64,000 nucleotides of DNA from Cordia subcordata (taxonomy: Eukaryota > Streptophyta > Magnoliopsida > Boraginales > Cordiaceae): contig JAPTOF010000003.1 in the NCBI GenBank assembly GCA_028554755.1, positions 1,902,501-1,966,500 of the forward strand. The letters are read 5' to 3'. The notes beneath the pieces were generated by a model. It was not told the origin of the DNA, did no database searches, and was given only the letters and a program-made list of their open reading frames with translations. The stretch's first letter is position 1; each line of letters starts with the position of its first letter. This document shows, in pieces, positions 1-11,920 of the stretch. The position numbers were made by a program, and so were the translations under genes.

Positions 1-3000
1 GCCACCATTATATTGCAGGATATAGTTGTTTTATAGGATTTACCCATACAGGGTGACCCTATGCCTGATGTCGGTAAAGAGTGGATTCCAGTTGATGAGT
101 GGCAGCAACTATTCCAGGAGGTATGTGGTGTTGCAGTTTCTTAGGAGGCCATTAATGCTAGATCTGGCAAGGTAAATTGCATAAGTTAAGGACTGTATAC
201 ACCACGAGTCGTCTCGAGGACTACATCGTTGCCTAGGCCCAGCTACGTGCCATCTGTGGATATTCTCATTCTTGAATTGCCATCTATTCGCCGACGCAAG
301 CGGTAACTAAGGAGACATGAACTGGTTGTTTGTGCTGTGGTTGTTTGAGACAATATCGTTGAATTAGGGGGCTACAACACTTGCGTACATTTACCATCAG
401 TTGGATCTTTGTGCATATGCTGATAGAGTTAACTTATGTGGTGGATTTACTCTTATGCAGGTATTATAATTAATCAGTTATGTATCTGTACATTTTGTTA
501 AATTACTTATGTTACTAATGTTGTTATTTACATGCAGTGGTGAACGTTCGATAGATTTGACATTTTTATAACCAGACTCCATCCGTCGCTTGCATCGCAA
601 GCGCGGAAGACACACCTTGAAGAGGATAATTGGGTGGGGTTACTGGGCAAGCCCTGTGGGGTATTATACTAGCGGTCGAAAGAGTTTCGAGATACTACTA
701 ATGGGGATTTACTGGTGATTCGTGATGCATTGGATAAGATGCAGCCATATCAAATTTGATAAATCTAAAGATGTATATTTGCATATTATATATACTCTTT
801 AATTCAATAGCTAATTAACTCATCTGAGTAAAAACAATGACATCATAGTTTAAGTGGGAGCTGTATACGAGCACCATTGAGGAGCTCCCACTGTATTGCA
901 CCGAGAGATCTGATTGGTGAAGATCATGTGTCTCACTCATCTTCGAAAAGATGGTAGAGTACCATAGACCCAACAGGGTAATGCGGCAGTTTGGATTGCA
1001 GCAATCAATCCCAACCTTACCGTTGCTGCTGACGTCAGTGGACCACATTAGAGGAAAAGAGAAAATAAAGAATCCTCAGGAGTTAGCTCACTTGCATGGA
1101 TTGTGGCAAGAAAATCAAAGGGTAATCACTAAGAAAAGCCCAGATGTAGTCCCACTGGTCCAGTATATGTAGTGGTACCGATGTTGCTCCATCACGGTTA
1201 TCAATCAATCACTATCGGAGTAGACACATTGGGGTTATCAGACGCAATCTCGGGACACGGAACGTCTGGTAAATAGAATATATAAAGTCTTCATTACTTT
1301 AAATCTTTTATGTACATATTATGTAATGTTATTGTGATGTACATGGTGTGTACGCGAGTACTATGGGTATTGTGTATCACCACTTGTAATGCGGGTACCA
1401 ACAGCACACCCGAGGCACTTTCTCAACTATAAGATTCTGGCCAGAGATGCACGTTGTGCTGGACCAGATGCAGCAAGCATTGACATAGGCACATTACCAA
1501 TTTGTACTGGAGACCGCGACATACTTTGAGGTCCCTATGTTAGCGCAGTCGCATATCCCGACATCATTGCAATCGACGCCGCCACAGCTAGGGACGGAAC
1601 CACCTATATCGTGGGTGGGGCCCTGGCGGCCCCCCCTCCCAAAAAAAAAGAATAAAAAATTTGAGGAAAGCACAACATAGATGGTAATATTTGTTTAATT
1701 GAAAATTTACATAGATGGTAATAATTGTTAGATTGGGAATTTAATTTGATAAATGGTAATTTAATTTATTTTTCCTAAATTGTTATATTTACAAATTACA
1801 ATTAACCTTTAATATTCAATCTTCTCCATTCTTCTCTCACATAAGTCAGATTTTAAAAGCTTTGCAATTTTCAATTAATCAATTATGGAGACTTCATCCC
1901 TTTGTTGAGATTGTTCTTGAGAGGCCGAGAAGATACTTGACCAAGTGCGGAGATTTGTAGTGGTGATATTTTGTATTCTTCAACAATTATTACGTTCACA
2001 AACAAAAGTAATTAATCAAGAATGCAATCTATCTTTTGAGTGTAATGTTAAACTCATTAATGTTCGAGTAATATTTTTATTGATATAAAAAATTTATTAT
2101 TCAACTAAATCTTAACTAGAACAACATTACACCATTAAAAAAATTACATATAAATAGCCATTCGGATCTAAGACATAGGGCTTATTTAGATTGATTTTTT
2201 TCAAAAGTGCTTTTTTGTTTAATAATCTTTGAAAAAAAATGTTCTTTGAAAAAAATATTTTTTGAAAAATTAAAATTTCACTGAAACACCATTACAAAAG
2301 TTTTTTCTATAAGTTAAAATTTCTAACTCCTTATACGATTTAAAAATTAGTTTTTAGTTTAATATTTAAGATTGTCCTAGTTGTATTTGTAGACTCTTAG
2401 TTTCGATTTACTCCTAAATAGAATCAAATAATATTACTTTTACGACATTGATTAATTTTTTTAATTTAGGATGTATATTATTGTATACTTATTTGAATCG
2501 TATGCCTATATTTTTTATATTACGTAATTGTTTATTATTTTTCAAATTTTTTATATTACGTAATTGTTTATTATTTTTCAAATTTTAATATAAATTTATA
2601 AATAAATTTGTGACTTGAAAGAAAATTGTGTTCTATAATGAAATGTTACAGTTAATTTGAGACTATTTTAGTAATAAATAGGTAATTTTTGTACTTTCAA
2701 ATTTATGACTTTAAATTTGGCCCCCCCAAACATTTCATATTGGGTCCGTCCCTGGCCACAGCCCATGCCCACGTAGTCGTACTTGCCGACGGCGTAGCCT
2801 GTCCCATCATATTGGACTAGCCAGCCTGCCCAGTGGTCCCTGTTATCCACATAGCCCACACACCACACATCGAGCCCCACCGCTCATTCCTCGCAGCTAT
2901 CCTCGTTGACACACGATGTTGGTGGATCATCAGCGTCACAATTGTATACTCCAGTCAATGAGCCTATTTTCTCATTCATGACAATCCCATCGGCCTTGAT

Positions 3001-3150
3001 TTGACCCATTCAGCCTTCCCAGTTTGTGCACGATCCTAGTCAGATGCAGATGCCTGACACTGCGAGTTTTCATACACATGCTAATCGATCTGGTGATCAT
3101 CGGGATTGGGCCTGTGCCCTCGGATGATGCTATACGAGTCAAAGTTTTAA
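1..3150 (+). pseudogene. Plant mobile domain (PMD/MAIN-like) gene of a MULE, degenerate copy A
   Basis: Translating the + strand gives PMD-like stretches broken by stops and frameshifts: a segment reading ATIILQDIV near the left edge, then a DPMPDVGKEWIPVDEWQQL-like segment at about 55-115. The same gene lies on the - strand at 37440-39912, and the two align through the C-terminal, low-complexity tail (about 1420-1588 and 2763-3130). A hAT element (1589-2754) splits the tail. PMD proteins occur both as host genes (MAIN, MAIL1) and as passengers in Mutator-like elements. Here the adjacent opposite-strand transposase fragment at 3160-4030 points to the transposon form. The 5' end is outside the window. 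No functional protein can be made. Confidence 0.72.
1589..2754. mobile_element. Non-autonomous hAT element, 1166 bp, with 8-bp target duplication
   Basis: The element starts TAGGGACGGAACC and its other end, read on the - strand, starts CAGGGACGGACCC. C/G runs follow inside both ends. It is flanked by a perfect 8-bp direct repeat, GCCACAGC, at 1581-1588 and 2755-2762, as expected of hAT transposition. Removing it and one repeat restores alignment with the other PMD gene copy (about 38090-38120, - strand). The interior is AT-rich with no transposase. The short open frame that crosses the right end (2668-2880, - strand) is an accident of the junction. Confidence 0.88.
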
Positions 3151-3159
3151 AAAACCGTG

Positions 3160-4030
3160 AAAGTGACTGGTAAGAGGTGTGCCAATTGCCATAGAGTCGT
3201 TCAATTGCCTTATTTCATCCACGCCATACCTTCCCATAAGATATATCCACCTGAAGTGCTTCCTTAATGTGAGCTCGAATAAAACCTACTTCGAAATCGG
3301 GTTTATGTTTTACAAAATACCTTACCATAAATCTGACTAGATCAGTGGTAACATTTTTGTGCCTATTCCATTTGTTAAGAACTAAGTAATTGTGAACCCC
3401 GTAGTACTTTGTAATCTCGAATTAATAGTGCGTGGATTTTTTTATGGCATGCCAGTACCATCTACATGGATTATTGAGGTTGTTACTCTTGTAAGAAACG
3501 AGGTACAAGCTAGATGTGGACCTGTCGACTATATATTCTCGTTGTACACTTACTACATACTCTGCACGACCCTCTGTGCATCTTTTTTGGTAGGAACAAT
3601 CATGCTCAGGGCAAGCTCCTTCTTATCAGGGTCCCAAACGGGCTTGGTTGCTGGTATATCTACACTATCCATGCAATATCCTTGGGTAGCAGTTTGTAAC
3701 TATGTATGATCAAACTCCTCGACCACAGGTACTCCACCACTACTCGGACCACCCTCAATGTTGGGGTTTGCATAGTTGAAATTCCTGTCAAATCGTTATT
3801 CATTATATTCATCATCATCGTACCATGCATTTTGTTGGTTTAATTCGACATCCTCGTCCTCTTCTTTTGGCTCTGATTGAAATGTGTCCACATTCAAGTC
3901 GAACACTACATATGGGCCTTTGGTATGTGATGTCCTTGCAACATTAAACGTTTTCCAGGGAGACATGTTCAAATTGGAAGATTCTGCCACAGTAATCGCT
4001 ATGTCGACCCCTTCATGTTGGTGACTAGTA
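3160..4030 (-). pseudogene. MuDR-type transposase N-terminal fragment (copy A)
   Basis: Read on the - strand, this matches the N-terminal third of the transposase at 34800-35660. The acidic stretch at 3796-3990 shares SSNLNMSP, DLN-DTFQSEPKE and QQNAWYDDDEY with it. The similarity continues through the region before the catalytic domain (KHKPDFEVDF and ISYEKAWR equivalents near 3250-3300). The catalytic domain, SWIM finger and zinc knuckle are missing, as is the minisatellite of the larger copy. The PMD tail abuts directly near 3150, so this is an internally deleted element. Similarity stops near 4030. Confidence 0.78.
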
Positions 4031-5159
4031 AAACGAGATAAATCTAATCAAAGAGTATATAACTATTACAACAGCAAAACCATAACATGGCCATTGGAAG
4101 GAAGCCACGGCTGTTGGAGGCCAATTCAAATCTTATTTTGTTATACGTTGGAGGCCATCTCTTTCATAAATCGTTACCATATTTTCGAATTTTCAATTCG
4201 ATCTAGTTTACGTTTTTTCACTGATATTTTTGAATTCTATTCTTCATACGGGTCAATTTTTCCTATTAATTAAATGAAAAGTATGTAATATCTCTAAAAC
4301 ATCTATTGGGACCAAATATAATATTAATATTTTTTGTATTATTTTATAAATATGTTTTTCTAAAGCAAAATGTGATTTTTTTTTTATTTTTCTCCAAAAA
4401 TTTCTACCGCTTCTAAAAGGAATCCGAAACTCAATTGAGGTATGGATTAATAACTAATTTATTCAAGAAGGGAGGTTTGCCTTATTTTCTAGAAGAAAGG
4501 AGCTGATAATGAGAATTTAACTGGAGAAAAGTACATCAAAGCATTAAGTACACAAAACGTTCCCAAAGTTGTTATAGTTTTTCAAATGAGTCCCGTTATT
4601 CTAAACTATTTAAATTAGTCTTTAGTATTTTACAGAAATAGGCAAATTAAAATTCGTTATTGCTTAAAAATATTTATATTAGTCCTTAATGTTCTGCAAA
4701 TTTATTGAAATTAGTCCCTTCTTTTGCTCATTTTTTCCTTAATATGGGCACAAATTTGAATAATTCGATCTGTAAAATGTTGAAAACTAATGTGAATGCT
4801 TGAGAGTAACAATGACTAATTGGATTAAATTTATGAAATATTGAGAACTAAAATGAACATTTTAAAATATTGAGGTCCAAATTAAAAATGAGTGATAATA
4901 AGAAAAACTTAAGCTGAAATTAACCCTACATTAAATATCCTAATTACTCTCTCTATTTACCTGTATCACTTCTTTTGAGAATACAAGTTAAATTTCATTC
5001 TCTCATATTAACTTATAATTTTCCATAACCTCTGTAAAGAATTTCAAAATGAATATATATAAATAATATATATATATATATATATATATTATTACATAGA
5101 CAGGCAAATTCCTTTAATTACGATGTACCACATCCATAGCCCTTCAACGAATAGCATTT
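4031..5159. other. AT-rich intergenic DNA, no gene seen
   Basis: No coding signal. About 4530-4910 has repeated phrasing of the type seen in foldback MITEs (runs about 'tagtccttaatgtt' and 'attgaggtcc'), but I could not define ends. A TA microsatellite lies at about 5053-5090. Confidence 0.5.
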
Positions 5160-5205
5160 GGGGCTCGTTTGGATTGTCTTTTCTTAAAATAACTCTTTTA
5201 ACAGC

Positions 5206-5248
<43 letters not shown>

Positions 5249-5303
5249 GTTTCAACATTTGCAAAAAGTACTTTTTTTTAAAAAAAGCCAATCCAATCAA
5301 TTC
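5160..5303. mobile_element. MITE-like inverted repeat (GGGCTCGTTTGGATTG family), degenerate
   Basis: The left end GGGCTCGTTTGGATTG and the right end CCAATCCAATCAA are imperfect inverted repeats. Other members are at 14949-15172 and 21683-21903. A (TA)n run occupies 5210-5244 inside it. No clear target duplication. Confidence 0.45.
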
Positions 5304-5439
5304 CTTAAAGATTTTTTTTCCCCATCACCGAAAAGAGAGAAAACATGTATGATGACAAGCCCTTTTCGTGGCTAGCTTGGCTACATGTATGATCACCGAC
5401 CTTATAACTTTCTCTGGCATATATAGTTTGCTGGTTTCA

Positions 5440-5760
5440 AGAACTAATTGGGTATAACTCTTTGGCCTCCGTGTTTGGACCACACTCTTTGGAGTAGTAT
5501 GAATTTAGATATCATAAGCATTTATCATGTGAAGCCACGGCTGCATTGTGTTTTTATATATGCCACAGAAATCAGAAATATAGCGATTGTATCGAATGAA
5601 TTTAATCATACAATTCATGTGGAAGGCTGTTTATATGCATACGTTCATGTGGAAGGCTGCTTTTTGCACACGTATATATGTCCTATAGTTTCTCTCAAAA
5701 ATCGTAACTTCGTAAGTGAGATTGATGTCGGCGTATAGTTTAAAAATAATCGTCTTCGAT
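5440..5760 (+). repeat. Dispersed fragment of the P450-block flanking sequence
   Basis: The phrase 'cctccgtgtttggacca...ctttggagtagt...ataagca..tatcatgtgaagcc' recurs at 15300-15370 (inverted), 45885-45960, and 54630-54710. The continuation 'ttcatgtggaaggctgc...gtaagtgagattgatgt' recurs at 23770-23870. It contains a 96-codon open frame (5448-5738), but the frame is not kept in the other copies, so I do not call a gene. Confidence 0.55.
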
Positions 5761-6044
5761 TTTGGATTTGTAAGACCAAAGTTATACTTATTGGCAAAAT
5801 GTTTTACTTATAAACCATTCGTTTGCCATGTTTTGCCAACCGAAATTATAGGACATAATTAAGACGTGTGAACTAGAAAATATTCAATAAGGAAGTGAAA
5901 ATTTGAATGACCAGATTCGTGTTTCTGGGACGGAGCTCAAAATCAAAATCTCTATAGCTTTACTTACAGTCTATGTTTTTTCCTTTTTTTTCTTTTTCTT
6001 TTTTTGATTCTTTTAGTTGAAAGTTCTAGGCCTTGTTCTGTAAA

Positions 6045-6847
6045 AATAGTTAATAATTATTTGGGTAGCAGAGAACTGTTGAATTTAACAATTAGCAAAT
6101 TACTGTTTAATGAGTAGATTGGAAAAAATATGTTCAATAAAATTAATTGTCAAGTTAACTCATGGATGTAAAATGACATAAAAAAAGATACAAATATCAC
6201 TTTATTACTGTTATTATTTTTAGTATTATTATAATTACTCTTATTAATAATATTAAAATAAGCCTATGAATTTATAATTAGATATGCATATATATTTATG
6301 ATAACAATAATTTATTATTAAAGCATGATAAAAAACAATTTCTTGATAAGTTATATAAAAAACTATATTTTTATTAGATCCAAAGGTTTTCTTTGTCAAC
6401 AAAATTTAAAAGCACGAACGGATATAGATTATTTGCATAAATTTTTTTTTATGCAGGATAGAATAAAATAATAAATTATTACATAAAAATTTCTATTGGA
6501 TAGATAGGATTAAGATTAAATAAGGTGAGCATAAGATTGAAAAAAAAAAGGAACAAGATTGAGAAATAAATATGAAATGCTAAAATAAACACTCCTTAAA
6601 AAGCTCCTTGAAATGCTCCTTTACCAAACAATAATAATTAGACAAAGTAATAGCGGATAGCTCTTAAATTTTAGCTATTAGCGGATACACTAGCTGATTA
6701 ACAAAAATATGTTCGATAAAAATAGTTGTTACGTTAGCTGATGGATGTAAAATTATATAAAACACATGGTATCGCTTTATTATTATTACTAATTTAATGA
6801 TTATTATAATTATTATTGATATTGAAATAAGACGATACATTTATAAT

Positions 6848-6880
<33 letters not shown>

Positions 6881-6960
6881 GACAATAATAATTTATTATT
6901 AAGCATGATAAAAATAATTTCTTAATAAAGTATTCTTACCAAGACTATAAAAAATATATT
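6045..6960. repeat. Two direct AT-rich copies of a hAT-like repeat
   Basis: 6045-6420 and 6650-6960 share 'atatgttc-ataaaa', 'gttaactcatggatgtaaaat', and an ATT-rich tract in the same order. Related sequence occurs inverted at 7440-7712 and direct at 22260-22560. Contains a (TA)/(TATG) microsatellite near 6850-6880. No coding capacity. Confidence 0.5.
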
Positions 6961-6961
6961 C

Positions 6962-7712
6962 TTAGTGCGTGTTCAGCAACAACTTTTCAAGTAACGTTTA
7001 GCTTTTTGACTGGTTAAAACACTATTTTGCTAAATTATTGTTGTTCAGTAAACTAGCGTTTTAAGTACTTTTTTAGGTAGCTTTTAGCGTTTCAACTGGC
7101 ATTTCTTAAAAGCTAAAAATTTTAGCATTTTAGATAGCTTTTAGCTTTTCATGTTTTTTTGGGGCAATTCTACCCCTTTTGCATTTTTTTTATTTTTCTA
7201 TTCTTTCTCCAATCTCTCTTTATATTTTTACCTTTTCTTTCACAAATATAAATAAGAAATAATTATAAAAATGAATTTCAATTTCTATATAATCAACATT
7301 ACTAAAAGCATAAGTTTTATTAGTACCTTTTTTTTACAAAATAATTTTAAATCTATTAAAATTAATTTTTGTAATATTGATACAAATGTTTTATCAAAAA
7401 ATTAGTTATGCTTTAATATTAAAATATGATTATGAAAATAAATATCTAATTATGAAATACATTATCTTATTCCTATAATAGTAATAGTAATTACAATTAT
7501 CATAATAACAATAATAATAATAATAACATGATATCAATGACCTTTTACGTTATTTAGCATTCATCAGCTAATCTAACAGCTAATTTTACCGAATACATTT
7601 TGTTCAGTCAGCTAGTTAAACAGCTATCGCTAATAATTAAAATACAACAGCTATCAACTATCTAAATAGGTATCAGCTACTCTAACAGCTAAATTTGCCG
7701 AATAGACCCTTA
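6962..7712. mobile_element. Non-autonomous hAT-like element nested in a related repeat
   Basis: The left end (GTGCGTGTTCAGCAAC) and the right end, read inverted (GGGTCTATTCGGCAAAT), are imperfect inverted repeats. TTAG occurs at both borders. Outside sequences rejoin as 'tatattcttag / tagatctaaaggttttct', which matches the uninterrupted stretch at 6345-6385 ('atttttattagatccaaaggttttct'). The interior has repeated AGCTA/TAGCT words and no transposase. Confidence 0.5.
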
Positions 7713-8740
7713 GTAGATCTAAAGGTTTTCTTGGTCAACAAAAATAAAAAAATAAATGGATAAAAAAAGTTTTTGTCATCTCTACATCGGTGTCGATCTC
7801 AGGTTACCTAACCTACTTCCTTTCCTCTACTTTGCTTTCTGAAAAAAACCTAACCTACCTCCTTTCCTTTGTAGATTTTCCACAAGGATTAATTAGTTTG
7901 GGAAATTAAGATGAAAATTTGAAAGCAATTGGACTAACTTTAATTATATTTATAAAATATTAAGAACTAATTTAAATCTTTTAAGATAACAAAAATTAAT
8001 TTTATGGCTACTTGCCTCTTCTAAGGCTACTCCTGCTGTGTTTTACCGGCCAGTTCATAGTGGATCAATAGAGAAACGAAGGACTTGTACACGGCCATCG
8101 CCTTCAAGCAACGTTAGTTTGCTGGCTGGGGATTACCGAAGTGGTTCCCCTCCACTAAACAATTAAGTAGCACGTGAATGCTCAATTTCCGTACGTCCGT
8201 CATCGGACTCTCCCTTATTTTAAGAATGAATTGTTTGCAAATATTGTTATATATTATTCCACTGGTCATTTATCTTTTTAGTCAAATAAAAATAATCAGA
8301 TATTATTCTTTTTTATCATATAAAAGATAAAAGAATAATTCTTTTTCTTCTTTACTAATTTGATGCACAATTCTCCTAGCCAATGGTTGCACCTGAGACT
8401 TGCTGGTGTAAAGATGAGATGCTTTATATAGAATGATACTTGGTGTTTTTTCTCCCCTAAACCATTATTTGCTAGGGGTGACAATGCAAATCAATCAAAT
8501 TAAATTACAAACAATCGAATTTGTACTAATTAAAACCAAACTAAATGCACGCTTTGCAATTTAAGGCTCTGCTTTGCATGGTTTATACATTAAGCCTTCA
8601 CCTAAGTTCATTCCCATTTTGATTATGATTGAGTTGCCTCTCCAGATGATCGTTGTAATGCTAAGAAGTATTTTATCTTTCTTAACCCTAAGTTTACTTC
8701 TTGGCCTGTTAAGAAGCAAACTCTACTACTACGCGTTTGA
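7713..8740. other. Intergenic DNA, no gene seen
   Basis: Mixed-composition sequence with short frames only. The 62-codon frame at 8296-8484 (- strand) is AT-driven and has no recognisable motif. Confidence 0.5.
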
Positions 8741-9500
8741 ATATTGATTAGAGTACAATTGTATCGCTTTGAAAATAGAATTATGACGTGGCGTTACATG
8801 TAATCTGAACACACAGGCATAACATGTTGAGGTGGCATAACATGTGTCACCTAAGAAAAAATGACGTAGCATCTTCTGTTTGAAGCACAACAATTCGAAG
8901 GCCAAAGGCTCAAAGGGCTTGAGGCATGTATCTCAAGGTTTGAAGGGCATTAGAATACAGAAGCTGGCTCAAGTCAATATGAAAGAGCTTTGAAGGCTCG
9001 ACCTTGTGTAGTTAGAGGCAGTTACTATGGTTGCCAATTTGGCTACTTAAGTTGCCAAGTGATCATTTATGGACACAAAACAAGGGAGGATACGGGTGGT
9101 CACAAACAGTTGCAAGAATCCAACTATTATAAAAGGGAAGAAACAAGACTGGGAAAGGATTAGACAATCACACAAGTCATCAGTCCTTGACTAATTTCCT
9201 TTACTTTACATTCGCAGCCTAACACCAGTGTGATGCAGCATAAAATAGCAATATTGAAGCTTCACTTTGTTTAGTCGTAACCCAACTTAGTGTAATTCAT
9301 AGCATAGATTTACCTTACTTTACTAATGTAGTTTACTTCCTCACAAGTAGTTGTCAATAGTCTAACTTTACTTAATATTGTAGTTGTAATCGATTGAACT
9401 TTTCTTTCCTTGTATGATAGAGATTTCAAAGATAATGAAACAATTTGCTTCTTTCTAAATGCCTTTCTTTATGGTTACATTGGTCTCAACTACAACATTC
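8741..9500 (+). other. Possible solo LTR or promoter-like repeat, unproven
   Basis: The stretch has a TATA-like box (TTATAAAAGGG near 9127-9137), followed by a long transcribed-looking leader and an 'aaagataatgaaacaa' stretch near 9430. This layout resembles a retrotransposon LTR. I could not find terminal TG/CA with a target duplication, or a second copy. Confidence 0.25.
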
Positions 9501-9790
9501 TACTCAAATAAAAGACAAGAATACAAATTTCTACATGCACATCTCAACTTCTCATAAGGATTCAAGACCTGTTTAAGGCCCAGCCCTCTACAACTCGAAA
9601 CTTTTCTTAATAAGGTAGGGTCCAAAATAAAGGTCCAAGTAGGGCAACCTTACAAGGATTAGTCCAAATGAGAGATCCTTGTTAAATTTGTGTCTCACCC
9701 GCAAACAACATCACTATTTGCTTTTACCACACAACTAAGCTCTATTAGATCCAGTTGCTATTGTTTGAGCTTCTTATTCTAGCCATTCCC

Positions 9791-9814
9791 TCCCCCGCCC
9801 CCCCCCCCCCCGGG
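9791..9814. repeat. C-rich homopolymer tract
   Basis: Nearly uninterrupted C run, ending in GGGG. May be a sequencing-length artefact. Confidence 0.7.
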
Positions 9815-9908
9815 GCGCAATCTACTTTTTGTGTGATAATATTGGTATCATATTTAACAACTCTTACTTACCATGAGCGCACGAAAGAATTGAGATTTAA
9901 TATCAGCT

Positions 9909-10075
9909 TATTAGTGTATTAATGTATAATATATCAGAGCATGCTATTTAAATTTAAATATGTCAATTGTATTACTTGTCCTAAAAGTTGTATTTCTTGT
10001 ACTGTAAATCTTGTATTAGTATAAATATCAATATAACACTCCTTTAAGGTTTTGTGCTCAACAAAATTCTATATA
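9909..10075 (+). repeat. 5' LTR of a Copia element (outer shell)
   Basis: Begins TATTAGTGTATTAATG, and has the same length (167 bp) and order as the sequence at 13926-14092, with scattered substitutions. Contains 'ctaaaagttgta', 'ataaatatcaat' and 'ttgtgctcaa' near the end. Followed at once by a primer-binding-site-like sequence. Confidence 0.75.
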
Positions 10076-10088
10076 ATATCAAGAGCCA
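10076..10088 (+). other. Primer-binding site of the outer Copia element
   Basis: ATATCAAGAGCCA directly follows the 5' LTR and resembles TATCAGAGCCA, the usual Copia site that pairs with the 3' end of initiator methionine tRNA, with one added A. Confidence 0.55.
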
Positions 10089-10227
10089 AAAGATCCTAAC
10101 ACCAAAATTTTCCTTTCTTTTCTTTCTTCTGCCCTAATTTTTTTTCTCCTCCCTTCTGGCTCCTTGTTGAGACATCAAGCACCATGCCTCTACAATCTAG
10201 TTTTCCTTTACTTCTTTCTTTGCTTGG
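10089..10227 (+). other. Leader of the outer Copia element
   Basis: Pyrimidine-rich sequence after the primer-binding site, with no open frame. It ends where the oppositely oriented gag fragment begins. Confidence 0.45.
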
Positions 10228-11360
10228 GTCAGAAGTGATGTGCGACGAAGCTCCAGTATCTGGTACCCAAGAATTGACGCATGATGAGTACGACGCAGGA
10301 GTCATGGGTATGGGATTCAAAGGTGGATTTTAGGAAACCAGACCAGCAAAGTTAGAAGATGGAGCACTATTTCGGGATTGATGATATCTAAAACGACACT
10401 TAGCTGCCGTGTGACCAAGTTTTGAGCAAATTTGACACTTGGGTTTATAGTTGTTGAAGTAGGAATGTTGTGCAGATTGTTGGGAACGACCTGGTGGTGT
10501 AATACATGATGAACGAGAGGATCTTGAATTGTTAGATGCAACAAAGACTGAACGAATTGTCGACATAGGCAAAGTGGTGACAATGGATTGAGTGTGAGTA
10601 TTTAACGTAGTGGTGGAGTGATCAGCAACTATTGGTACAGGTTCTGTGTCAAGAAGCAGACATTGCTCATAGGTGAGTAGTTTAGCTCAAAGTTCAGAAA
10701 AAGTTGGAGGTTTGGGTAAGTTTTCAATAGAGATTATAAAGGGACGATACTCTCTAGGTAAACCATCTAAGGCAGCAACAACCATGTCAGTTTCTGACAG
10801 AAGCTCACCAACAGAAGCAAGGGCAGAGATGAGAACTTGAAGGTGCTGAAGGTACTTTGCAGCGGACATGGTGCCCTTTTTGAGTGAACGAAGTTGTGCT
10901 CGTAAGAGCGATTTTCGGGCAATAGATTGTTGTTGGTAAGATTTGGCAAGTGAGTTCCATAACTCTTGAGCAGATGAGTGGCCTACAGATTGATGGACCA
11001 AAGTCTTAGATAGAGTAGAGGATATGCATGCAGTGACAAATGTATCATAGTGACACCAATTTTTAAAGGAAAGAGATGACGCACATGCAATAGTGGTGGA
11101 AGAAGAGTTTGCAGGATCAGTGGAGGTATTTGAGGTGGCAGTGGTGTTGTTTGGTGTATCATTGTTAGTGTTGGAAGCAGGTTTTGGTTTGGGAATCGAA
11201 TACCATCAACGAACCTAAGCAAGCCACTGAAGACAAAGAAATTTGTTATCTGAGCCTTCCAGGTAAGGTAATTTGTGTGGTCAAGTGTAACAGTAACGTA
11301 CATCTTGACTATGTGAGCAGGAGTAAAGGTGGTAAGGCCTGTAGTTGATGAAGTAGCCAT
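10228..11360 (-). pseudogene. Copia gag-protease fragment, reversed inside the outer shell
   Basis: The - strand start MATSSTTGLTTFTPAHIVKM is typical of Copia gag. A UBN2-type gag region follows (QELWNSLAKSYQQQS, AALDGLPREYRPF). A zinc knuckle of the CX2CX4HX4C form reads CQICSKLGHTAAKC, then comes the start of protease with DTGASSHIT. At least one frameshift (about 11200) and a stop near 10690 break the frame. It ends within protease. Integrase, reverse transcriptase and RNase H are absent. Orientation is opposite to the surrounding LTRs, so it is a separate Copia element that inserted or was rearranged into the shell. Confidence 0.8.
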
Positions 11361-11440
11361 GGGTGTTTAAAAAAAAAAAGATTATAAAAAACAGAAAATG
11401 CAATTGCGGAAGCAGAGAAAAAAGACATTAGTCTTGTGTA

Positions 11441-11453
11441 GGCTGGGATACCA
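11441..11453 (-). other. Primer-binding site of the reversed Copia element
   Basis: On the - strand this reads TGGTATCCCAGCC, close to TGGTATCAGAGCC, and lies about 80 bases upstream of the gag start, as expected. Confidence 0.5.
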
Positions 11454-11462
11454 CGAAGAGTT

Positions 11463-11577
11463 TGTACAGAGCATACAATTTATAGTATTACAAAGATATA
11501 CAAAACTAACTGCAAAGAAATATGTGGAAGACTTAGTAAACAATTAACAAAAAAACCAAAGTTTAAAATTCAAAACA
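11463..11577 (-). repeat. Probable short LTR of the reversed Copia element
   Basis: On the - strand it runs from TGTTTTGAATT to CTCTGTACA, with TG/CA ends, just upstream of the primer-binding site. No partner LTR was found, so the ends are tentative. Confidence 0.35.
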
Positions 11578-11920
11578 GTTCTTTTCATTATCATATTTGC
11601 TTCCTGTCTGAAGCACTACCTCAATCACGCAGCTAAATCTCTTCTTCTCCCAAACGAGCACCAACTTTCTTTTTCCCTTCTTCCTGCTTCTCTGTTGCGC
11701 CACAGAACCTTTGGATCGAACAAAATTGCTCCTGGCCGAAGACCATCATGCAGCCATTCTTCTTCTCTCCTTGACAAGCCACCACCGAGACTTCAAACAC
11801 AAAAAGAGACCAAGTTCTTATTCTTTCTGGGTGGGATCATGCAACACACTACAGACAACTGGACAAGACAAACAAAAAGTGTCATCAACACCACCGCCGA
11901 GAAAATCAAATCTTCTGATT

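Noticed and set aside
2668..2880. 70-codon minus-strand frame
   Set aside because: Spans the right end of the hAT insertion and the PMD tail. It is a junction artefact.
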